This document shows positions 6,910 through 12,928 of a stretch of 12,928 bases of DNA, piece after piece. The position numbers and the translations under genes are program-made. The stretch spans positions 1-12,928 of the forward strand of contig DAIQRD010000069.1 of NCBI GenBank assembly GCA_036786445.1. Reading direction: 5' to 3'. Under the pieces are notes generated by a model. It did not search any database. It saw only the letters and a list, made by a program, of their open reading frames with translations, and was not told the origin of the DNA. Origin of the DNA: JAAZMF01 sp036786445 (GTDB lineage Bacteria; Bacillota; Limnochordia; DTU087). How positions within the stretch are numbered: the first letter of the stretch is position 1; each line of letters begins with the position of its first letter.

Positions 6910-7638
6910 CTAAGCAACCAACAAACGCTTGTATTTCTGTCCAATCTCCGACTTAGGTTGGGCAAAAACCTCTGTTGGTATCCCTTCCTCTACTATCTTG
7001 CCGTGATCCATGAGAATAATGCGATCTGCCACCCTTAAAGCGAAGGCGACTTCGTGGGTGACAATCACCATAGTAGCCTTTGTGCTTCGCACTAGATCCT
7101 CCATGACATCCAAAACTTCACCGACCAAGATGGGATCCAAAGAGGCGGTGGGTTCATCCAAGAGCACGATCTCGGGATTGAGGGCCAAGGCTCTAGCAAT
7201 CCCCACCCGCTGCTGCTGTCCACCGGAAAGCTCCTCGGGCCGACTATCGCCATATGCTTCCAGTCCCACTTTCTCCAGTGCAGCTAAAGCGGTAATCTCT
7301 GCTTCTGCTTTCGGCAAGCCCCCCAGGACAGGCCCGAGCATGACATTGGCCTTGACATCCAACCGCTTGATTAGATTGAAATGCTGGAAGACAAAACCCA
7401 CCCGGCGCCTGAATTCCAGTAGCTGCCCATGGGTCATATCCATGATTGGCCGATCCTCAAAGAAGATTTCGCCACTATCCGGCTCTGTCAAGCGATTGAT
7501 GCAGCGAATTAGAGTGGATTTCCCACAACCGCTGGGGCCCATGATCACCAGGATTTCACCCTGGGAGACATTGAGGCTAACGCCATCTAGAGCCACCGTC
7601 TTGCCATAGTTTTTTTTCAAGTCATATACTTGCAACAT
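6910..7638 (-). CDS. ABC transporter ATPase, polar-amino-acid (GlnQ/HisP) type
   Basis: 242-residue nucleotide-binding subunit that powers a membrane partner. All ABC motifs are intact: Walker A GPSGCGKST (34-42), Q-loop Gln85 in FVFQHFNL, signature LSGGQQQRV (137-145), Walker B IVLLDEPTASLD (157-168) and switch His195 in VIVTHE. Features such as LIRCINRLTEPDSGEI and the ending MDHGKIVEEG.P..VF are typical of polar-amino-acid importer ATPases, not LptB, MlaF or LolD. Start options: ATG at 7668 directly abutting the upstream stop (TAGATG) with a weak ribosome site, or ATG at 7638 with GGGG eight bases upstream. I prefer 7638, which also gives the standard family N-terminus. The only linked membrane subunit is the unusual upstream protein; no binding protein or GlnP-like permease is nearby. 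Substrate unknown; amino acid transport is not implied by context. Confidence 0.93.
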   Translation of the reverse strand: MLQVYDLKKNYGKTVALDGVSLNVSQGEILVIMGPSGCGKSTLIRCINRLTEPDSGEIFFEDRPIMDMTHGQLLEFRRRVGFVFQHFNLIKRLDVKANVMLGPVLGGLPKAEAEITALAALEKVGLEAYGDSRPEELSGGQQQRVGIARALALNPEIVLLDEPTASLDPILVGEVLDVMEDLVRSTKATMVIVTHEVAFALRVADRIILMDHGKIVEEGIPTEVFAQPKSEIGQKYKRLLVA

Positions 7639-7668
7639 GGCATTCACCCCATCTTGGCCGATGTCCAT

Positions 7669-9801
7669 CTACTTGAATCTCTGTCGGTGACGATTTAGCA
7701 AATACATGAGCCCGGGACGACCAGCAGGAATTACTATCTCCCGCATGATCTGCACATAAGGCAATCCTAGAGCTTGGCCAGCCATGGCTTCATGTGTATC
7801 TACTGGACTGAATTTGTCAGAGAAAGCTGCTGTAAATAGGCCAAGCAGTCCACCTACTAGGGCCACATGGCCGAGATTCACTAAGGGGATTTGGGCCTTG
7901 GCAGCAACATAGATAAGTGTCAACAAGATAGCCCCCAGCCCGATTCCCAGTAATTTGACAGGATCAATCCATTTCTTCCAAGCTCTATTCACCCGTTTTT
8001 GCCCTAGCACGTAGCGTAGAGTGCTGAAAACGGCTGCATGATCCAGCACCAAGGCTAGCAGGGTAAAGACGACTGCCAACAGCCCGGCGATGGTGGCCCT
8101 TACTTCCCGCAGTACCCTCACCAATTCGGCTCTAGCATCAGGGTTGACTACAGCCACTGGCATAGTGAACGTTGTGGCATAGTTATGGCCTAGGGTTTGC
8201 CGAATGACTGTCTCCGCCGTCTTGCTGTCTACGGCTGCCTTATCTAGTACCAATTGGATCCGCTCACCGGGGATAACTTCACCAGCAATATAGCGATCAA
8301 TGAGCTTAATGGATTGCCCAATCTCCTCATCCCGCAGATCTGGCAAGCTATCCTTAACTTTGCGAATCTGATCAATGATCGATTCGATATCTACTGCCTG
8401 CACCGCATTGATCCGGAGGGCTATGTCATTTAGGCTTGTTTGCATAGCCTTTACATCAACATTCTGCAGGGCAGTCACATCAGACTCCCCTTCAGTACCT
8501 ACTAGGCTTCTAAATAGTCTGTCCATCAAGAGAGATACCACCAGCCCACCGGGGGCTGCATCACCATTGACCATACCCTTATTGAGTTGGGTGATCTGTT
8601 GCTGCAGCTGATCTAGCTGCACTAGTGCCTTCTCGAAGGTCTTGAGAGTTTCTTCAGCATTGGCTACAGTGTCATTGGCTGCACCAGCCAATCCCTCTAG
8701 CTCGTCCAGCAAGACTACGCTCTCATCGATGGTCTGAATCAATTGGTAGCGCTCATTGGTGATATTGACTTCACCAATGATAGGACCTACCTGATTATCA
8801 CCGGCGACTTTGTAGCCGGTTCTAACCATTGCCGGGGTAACATCGGAGATATCGCCTTGGATGATCAAACCAATAGCGTCACCATTGGCAATTTCTGTAA
8901 TCTCAACGACTATGTTATCCTTTTCTACAGGATCCCCAAGACGCAGACCGGCCCCAGCTGCCCCCTGCAAAACGATCTTGTTGCCAACATGCAAAGGCTC
9001 TAGCCCAGTCAGCGGAATATTGACCTGAGAGGCGTAGCTCAACAAGAAAGCCTTCATCTCAGTAAGCGTCTTGACAAAGGATTTCGATGCCTCACCATCA
9101 TTATCTAATGTGACATTTTCCAACAGATCTGGGCTATATTTCTCCTGCAGAGCAGCCATAATCTCATTGGCCGTCTTGCTGGTATCTTCCAATTCATAGC
9201 CCATGGGAAAACGTATTTCGAGAATCTGGTATTTTGCCAGGATCTCTTGAACAGCCTTAGTAACTGACTGGCTATCCTCTACAGACTGCAGCAATACAAA
9301 GAGATTGTCAGCATCTCGGAATACGAAACGCACCCCGGGCAGCTTTTCTACCTCTTGGCTGATCTGATTGCGGAAACCGGCGTGTACACCCTGGATGACC
9401 ACGCTGGGTTCAATCATCATGGTCATACCTGCACTACCCGGTAGGTCGTAAAGGGCTCCACGCAGGGTTTGCAGCCTTTCCCTAGTCTCTAGCTCTGGGG
9501 GTATGGCTACTAAGACATTGGCTTTGCCGCCGATAGACAAGCTTTCTTTGAAATAAGCGCCAGGCAATTCTTTTTCGATTAGTTCCGCCAAGGCCTGAAT
9601 GCCGGCATCCTTGGCTTCTTCCCGCAAATGTACAATCAGATCGTATTCGCCATATTCGCCAACCAAGCCATCAATAGTATCACCAAAATAGGCATCAACG
9701 GCCTGGGCGACACCAGCCGACAGGATCGTCCCCACCAAGACGCTGGCGATGACGAGCACCAACCAATCTTTGCCAAATCCGTCACGAAATAATGCCATCA
9801 T
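7669..9801 (-). CDS. unrecognised ABC-linked membrane protein with large extracytoplasmic domain and C-terminal EAA-like loop
   Basis: 710 residues from the start used here; I do not recognise a named family. A transmembrane segment at about 13-32 is followed by a very large extracytoplasmic region (about 33-570). This contains a beta-rich patch near 260-315 and coiled-coil-like heptads near 355-408 (rich in Leu, Gln, Asp). Three more transmembrane segments follow (about 570-587, 617-634, 638-660), then a short basic tail. This 1+3 layout recalls MacB/LolCE/FtsX-type proteins. The tail segment ALGLPYVQIMREIVIP (about 677-692) resembles the EAA coupling loop of type I ABC importers (G, nine residues, IxxP). 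Its stop abuts the ATPase reading frame, so the two very likely act together. Start: ATG ATG at 9801/9798, ten bases after a run of seven G and downstream of a TATAAT box. An in-frame ATG at 9888 with GGAGG nine bases upstream is a real alternative. Role in envelope lipid transport is inference. Confidence 0.8.
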   Translation of the reverse strand: MMALFRDGFGKDWLVLVIASVLVGTILSAGVAQAVDAYFGDTIDGLVGEYGEYDLIVHLREEAKDAGIQALAELIEKELPGAYFKESLSIGGKANVLVAIPPELETRERLQTLRGALYDLPGSAGMTMMIEPSVVIQGVHAGFRNQISQEVEKLPGVRFVFRDADNLFVLLQSVEDSQSVTKAVQEILAKYQILEIRFPMGYELEDTSKTANEIMAALQEKYSPDLLENVTLDNDGEASKSFVKTLTEMKAFLLSYASQVNIPLTGLEPLHVGNKIVLQGAAGAGLRLGDPVEKDNIVVEITEIANGDAIGLIIQGDISDVTPAMVRTGYKVAGDNQVGPIIGEVNITNERYQLIQTIDESVVLLDELEGLAGAANDTVANAEETLKTFEKALVQLDQLQQQITQLNKGMVNGDAAPGGLVVSLLMDRLFRSLVGTEGESDVTALQNVDVKAMQTSLNDIALRINAVQAVDIESIIDQIRKVKDSLPDLRDEEIGQSIKLIDRYIAGEVIPGERIQLVLDKAAVDSKTAETVIRQTLGHNYATTFTMPVAVVNPDARAELVRVLREVRATIAGLLAVVFTLLALVLDHAAVFSTLRYVLGQKRVNRAWKKWIDPVKLLGIGLGAILLTLIYVAAKAQIPLVNLGHVALVGGLLGLFTAAFSDKFSPVDTHEAMAGQALGLPYVQIMREIVIPAGRPGLMYLLNRHRQRFK

Positions 9802-9829
9802 AGCTGTTGGTCCCCCCCATCCGAGCATC

Positions 9830-9838
9830 ATTATAACA
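9830..9838 (-). promoter_or_regulatory. extended -10 promoter for the membrane protein/ATPase/lpxC unit
   Basis: The minus strand reads TGTTATAAT: a perfect TATAAT at 9835-9830 preceded by TG with a one-base gap, the extended -10 form. No good -35 is seen at 16-18 bases; TTTGGC lies 14 bases upstream. The transcription start would be near 9823, about 20 bases before the ATG at 9801, and it lies just downstream of the terminator that ends the lpt genes. Confidence 0.6.
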
Positions 9839-9910
9839 TGGGGGTAATGGCCAAAGCATATGCAAGTCCTACAACTACCGGCAATCATCTCATAGTTCCT
9901 CCAGCAATTG

Positions 9911-9935
9911 AAAAAGACGGGTAATTATGCCCGCC
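9911..9935 (-). terminator. intrinsic terminator after the lptA-like gene
   Basis: On the minus strand GGCGGG (9935-9930) pairs with CCCGTC (9921-9916) around an eight-base AU-rich loop, with one G-U pair. Flanking AA and UU extend the stem to about eight pairs, and it runs straight into five T (9915-9911). It lies about 50 bases after the lptA-like stop and 23 bases before the most upstream possible start of the next gene, so it should close the lptD-lptC-lptA transcript. Confidence 0.85.
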
Positions 9936-9985
9936 TTCTCCCCTAGATATGCTGCGCCCTCTCAAAATCCGCTTACCTGTATATT

Positions 9986-10762
9986 CTAATCGGCATCCTG
10001 GATAGTATCACTGTCAGATTCTAGGATAAATTCCGCGTATGTCGGCCCATACATAACGGCTTCATCAGAGGACAGATCAATGACCACCTTTGCACCGGTA
10101 AGCACATTGCCATCATTGGTCTCGATGCGAACATCACCGGTAAGGGTGACAATCTCTTTTACATCATCATAATCCAGTTCATCAGCCCATGCCTCACGCT
10201 CAGGTTCGATCAAATGTACTTCACCCCGGGCCAGAACATGCTTTGCCCCCTCACCCACTTGCATCCACTGGGACCATACCTCCAGTTTTGTCTCAGTGGC
10301 ACCATCCTCTTGGACCTCCTGCTGTTTCAGATAAACATCGCCCTCCAATATGTATGCCTCTTGACCAAAATCGGCCCGCATATTGGCTGCCTTGGCATGG
10401 ACATCCTTTTGGGTGACGGTCACATCTCCGCTAAGCTCGGCGGTATCGTCACTCTGATTGTATATTACTTTTTTGGCTGTGAGCACGCTCTCCTTGGTCA
10501 AGATCTCTACATGTCCTTGGGGAGGTTCAATCACCGCTACTTTCTTTTTTAGGTCGAATACACCAGCCTGGGCCTGGGGCATATCTGTATAAATACGCAT
10601 TTTGACTAGATCTCGATCTTGATTTGCACTATCTTGAGTGGCAGGGCTGCCCTGGGCCAAGCCCACACCCTGATTCAAGCACCCCAGCAGTATGATAAAG
10701 GCAGCTGCTAAGCCCGCTACTCGCCCAATGGGCTGCCTCCATGATCGTCCACTTGCTTCCAT
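9986..10762 (-). CDS. LptA/OstA-like periplasmic LPS transport protein
   Basis: 258-residue secreted protein of the OstA/LptA beta-jellyroll type, expected to form part of the periplasmic bridge that passes LPS from the LptC to the LptD protein. An N-terminal export signal spans about 1-36 (basic start, hydrophobic 15-28). Cleavage after GLA at 36 is plausible, but the core contains LLGC (25-28), a weak lipobox, so lipid anchoring cannot be excluded. The mature part shows repeated strand pairs typical of the family: LTAKKVIYNQ...LSGDVTVTQ, YILEGDVYL, LARGEVHLI, VTLTGDVRIET and LTGAKVVIDL. It is longer than E. coli LptA (185). The start is ATG at 10762, with GGAAGGGG eleven bases upstream; a TTG at 10795 is less likely. 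It follows the LptC-like gene closely and is followed by a strong terminator. Confidence 0.82.
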   Translation of the reverse strand: MEASGRSWRQPIGRVAGLAAAFIILLGCLNQGVGLAQGSPATQDSANQDRDLVKMRIYTDMPQAQAGVFDLKKKVAVIEPPQGHVEILTKESVLTAKKVIYNQSDDTAELSGDVTVTQKDVHAKAANMRADFGQEAYILEGDVYLKQQEVQEDGATETKLEVWSQWMQVGEGAKHVLARGEVHLIEPEREAWADELDYDDVKEIVTLTGDVRIETNDGNVLTGAKVVIDLSSDEAVMYGPTYAEFILESDSDTIQDAD

Positions 10763-10812
10763 ATTGAACCCATCCCCTTCCTTAGTTAGCCCCAAATAGC
10801 CATGGTTGCCAA

Positions 10813-11508
10813 TCAGTTCTTCCGGCTACCCGTTCCGCCCATGAAAAACTCAATCTCACCGGGACCAATCAAACGCAGCTCTTCTGCTTGTCTATCATAG
10901 ATGATCTCATTTGCCCGGATAGTATGATCCCCATCCCACATTACCACATCCCCTTGTAGGTATAGGCAATCTGTCTTGACATGAGCCTCCATCTGTCGGC
11001 TGGTAGCATTGATCCCATCGATGATCAACTCCGCCGGCACTGGTATCGTAATGATCTCAGCTTTACCGTCCCACCTTAGTCTTTGACTCTGCAGAGATAG
11101 CTCATCTGCTCGGGTGACGGTAATATCGCCTTCCAGCTCAAAGTCATCTTGTGCTTCTAGCCAGCGCCCCGCATTAGCTACAATGTCATAGGCCGGTTCG
11201 CCATCCTGAAAGATGATTCCCTCCTTGAGACCCTCAAAGGTAACAAGACCTCCATCCTCGGTGCGTCTGACTGTATCGAAATTGAACTGATACTGCTTTT
11301 CGCCGCCCTTACGACCCAGAAACTCCACTCCTGTAAACTGAGTAGGAGGTTCACCAGCCTCGGGCTGGTGGGAGCTAAGGGGCCTGTCAGGACCTGGGTC
11401 AGTCTTCCCCCAGGGCAGATAGCCTAATCCCATTAATATCCCGGCAACACCTGCAACTAGGAGCCCGGCGACTAATATTCGTTTCACCCAGCGTGGTCCA
11501 AAGGGCAT
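10813..11508 (-). CDS. LptC-like membrane-anchored LPS transport protein
   Basis: 231-residue protein with one N-terminal transmembrane anchor (about 10-30, after a basic MPFGPRWVKR), then a proline-rich linker and a beta-rich periplasmic domain. The domain carries OstA-like strand repeats: LEGDITVTRADELSLQSQRL, YLQGDVVMWDGDHTIRANEI and LRLIGPGEIEF. This layout matches LptC, which links the inner-membrane LPS transporter to LptA. It is somewhat longer than E. coli LptC (191). The start is ATG at 11508 behind GGAGGGAGGG (14-base gap after the LptD-like stop); an in-frame TTG at 11526 would place the ribosome site inside the coding region. Family assignment rests on architecture and gene order between LptD-like and LptA-like genes rather than strict residue identity. 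Confidence 0.78.
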   Translation of the reverse strand: MPFGPRWVKRILVAGLLVAGVAGILMGLGYLPWGKTDPGPDRPLSSHQPEAGEPPTQFTGVEFLGRKGGEKQYQFNFDTVRRTEDGGLVTFEGLKEGIIFQDGEPAYDIVANAGRWLEAQDDFELEGDITVTRADELSLQSQRLRWDGKAEIITIPVPAELIIDGINATSRQMEAHVKTDCLYLQGDVVMWDGDHTIRANEIIYDRQAEELRLIGPGEIEFFMGGTGSRKN

Positions 11509-11522
11509 AGCCCTCCCTCCCC

Positions 11523-12928
11523 TCAATCGCCCCCAGCAGACCGGGAAACTTGGGAAACCAAATCAGCTAGACCATCCACTTTGAAGTCCAACTGCTCTGT
11601 ACCTCCCATGGATATGCGTGTCTGAGGAAAGGCATTAATCGAATACTCCAGCCACACTGCCCCATTTAGCTGATCATAGCGAAATCTCAACTCACGGCAG
11701 TGTAGATCCAAAGCCAACATGGCACTGCTTTTGGTCCACTCTTCTCTTACTCCACTGTAACCAGCTACATACTCGAATCTCCAGCGGTTAGGGAGCGCTA
11801 TCTGCAGCTGACCATCTAGGTAATCCCAGCTATCATGGGTAAAGCTATAGGTGGAAGCAAATCGCAGGAATACATCATCACTGGGCATAAGGTGAATTGC
11901 TCCCCGGGCACTTTGCCAAGCATCTTCTTCTATACTATAGTTTGCCCAAACATTCAGCTCATATTGTTTACTGGGGCGGATATGCACTTGCCCCACTAGG
12001 TCATTATAAGTGCCACTCCAGAAATCATAGCCTGTCCCGATACTAGCGCCAAAGGTCGGAGTCCGCCAACTCAGCCTGCCACTAAGGTTTTCCGAATTCT
12101 TCAATTCATCGAAGAGAAAGGGAGAGGTGCCTAGCACCCACTGATCTTTGTATGCAACTTCCAAGGTCAAAGGATCTAGAGGACGCAACACCAGACGGGG
12201 ACGTGACAGGAGCACCATGCGGGACATGTCTACCATGGAATTGTCCGCCACTGAAGGTCCATCTGCCTCAGTTTGAAAAGAAGATAGACCTCTATAGGCA
12301 TCCAGCTCTACAGAAGCATCGTAGGTCACATAGGCTTTAGGGCCCCAGTTAAACCGCTTACCGGCAATGCCACCCTCCAACTGAAGCTTGGTGCCGGCTA
12401 ATCCTGGTTTCTTGGGATAGGTTTCCCGGTAGTAACCAGCCCCAGCCCGCATTTGCACAGGTAAGCGGCCGTCGAGAATGCTCCATCCCCGAGATTGCCA
12501 GGTCACCTCAGGTAAGCGTTGCAGGGTTTCCCAGGTGAAGGATGTATACTTACGGCCCCGCAATGCAGGATGTACATCCTGCTGCAATTTCAGTTGAAAC
12601 TGATCTTGGGCTGTAGTTCGCTGCAGGTTGTGATCATATAGCAGATAGCTACCCCTTGTGTCCTCAGGCCCCAGCTGCAAACCTTGCCCTTTACTGGTTA
12701 GCTGCCAGATGTCTCCCAACTTCTGGCGGTAACTCCAGTCTAACTCCGTTTCCGTTGTCAGATCACCATCGTTGAAACGCCGGTGTTCACCCTTAACAGT
12801 ATAGGCTGCTGTTTCACTATTCCCAGTCAGCTTAATCCTTGGTTTCAGATTCCACTGATCATCGGCCAGACCCTGCTCCGGCTGCAGCCAATATCCAGTC
12901 CCCAGTTCCACTTTGAGTTGGGGGTTTA
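11523..12928 (-). CDS. lptD: LptD-like outer-membrane LPS assembly barrel, 5' end outside window
   Basis: The frame stays open to the window edge, so this is the C-terminal 468 residues of a larger protein; a GTG at 12911 is internal, not a start. The visible part is almost entirely amphipathic beta strands ending in aromatic residues, as in an outer-membrane barrel (for example GASIGTGYDFWSGTYNDL and WRFEYVAGYSGVREEW). The ending, with DLHCRELRFRYD then WLEYSINAFPQTRISMG, resembles the final strands of LptD/OstA proteins, which insert LPS into the outer leaflet. Only one Cys, in DLHC, is present here, so the disulfide pattern of E. coli LptD cannot be reproduced within this portion. The N-terminal OstA-like domain would lie off the window. 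Position directly ahead of LptC-like and LptA-like genes supports the call. Confidence 0.8.
   Translation of the reverse strand, partial: NPQLKVELGTGYWLQPEQGLADDQWNLKPRIKLTGNSETAAYTVKGEHRRFNDGDLTTETELDWSYRQKLGDIWQLTSKGQGLQLGPEDTRGSYLLYDHNLQRTTAQDQFQLKLQQDVHPALRGRKYTSFTWETLQRLPEVTWQSRGWSILDGRLPVQMRAGAGYYRETYPKKPGLAGTKLQLEGGIAGKRFNWGPKAYVTYDASVELDAYRGLSSFQTEADGPSVADNSMVDMSRMVLLSRPRLVLRPLDPLTLEVAYKDQWVLGTSPFLFDELKNSENLSGRLSWRTPTFGASIGTGYDFWSGTYNDLVGQVHIRPSKQYELNVWANYSIEEDAWQSARGAIHLMPSDDVFLRFASTYSFTHDSWDYLDGQLQIALPNRWRFEYVAGYSGVREEWTKSSAMLALDLHCRELRFRYDQLNGAVWLEYSINAFPQTRISMGGTEQLDFKVDGLADLVSQVSRSAGGD

Noticed and set aside
7010..7609. 199-codon open frame on the plus strand opposite the ABC ATPase gene
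   Set aside because: It is antisense to a fully conserved ATPase; the translation is rich in Ser, Arg and Pro, has no recognisable domain and lacks a convincing ribosome site. The other plus-strand frames in the window are likewise shadows.
7639..7680. Frameshift truncating the membrane protein gene before further transmembrane helices
   Set aside because: The stop abuts the ATPase reading frame (TAGATG), leaving no remnant coding sequence between them, so the short C-terminus appears genuine.

Overview
The window is a compact, entirely minus-strand cluster for building and exporting the outer-membrane lipopolysaccharide (LPS) of a diderm bacterium. It carries lipid A enzymes LpxC, FabZ, LpxA, LpxI and LpxB, and Lpt bridge proteins LptD-like, LptC-like and LptA-like. 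Use of LpxI rather than LpxH, purine-rich GGGG/GGAGG ribosome sites, frequent GTG/TTG starts and sigma-A-type promoters suggest a diderm Bacillota lineage (Limnochordia-like or similar). This taxonomic call is inference and cannot be fixed from the sequence alone.

Layout in transcription order, from right to left. (1) 12928-9986: the 3' part of an LptD-like barrel gene, then lptC-like and lptA-like genes, ending at a strong intrinsic terminator (9911-9935). (2) 9888-5950: a large unrecognised membrane protein with its own extended -10 promoter, a polar-amino-acid-type ABC ATPase, and lpxC. (3) 5956-2887: a sugar-phosphate nucleotidyltransferase overlapping lpxC; then, behind a near-consensus internal promoter, fabZ, lpxA and a phospholipid/isoprenylcysteine-type methyltransferase, closed by a probable terminator (2839-2877). 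(4) 2807-1: lpxI, lpxB and the 5' part of a second, divergent LpxB-like glycosyltransferase cut by the window edge. No RNA genes, mobile elements or CRISPR arrays were seen, and no gene-free stretch exceeds 100 bases.

How it fits together: LpxA acylates UDP-GlcNAc, LpxC deacetylates the product, FabZ supports the acyl-ACP supply, LpxI hydrolyses UDP-diacylglucosamine to lipid X, and LpxB makes the disaccharide. LptC, LptA and LptD would carry the finished molecule to the outer leaflet. lpxD, lpxK, kdtA and lptB/F/G are not in the window.

The most unusual item is the membrane protein/ATPase pair at 6910-9888. The membrane protein has the 1+3 transmembrane layout and large extracytoplasmic domain of MacB/LolCE-type proteins. 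Yet it ends in a motif very like the EAA coupling loop of type I importers, and its partner ATPase is of the GlnQ/HisP type. It sits between lpt and lpx genes and is the best candidate for an undescribed envelope transporter.
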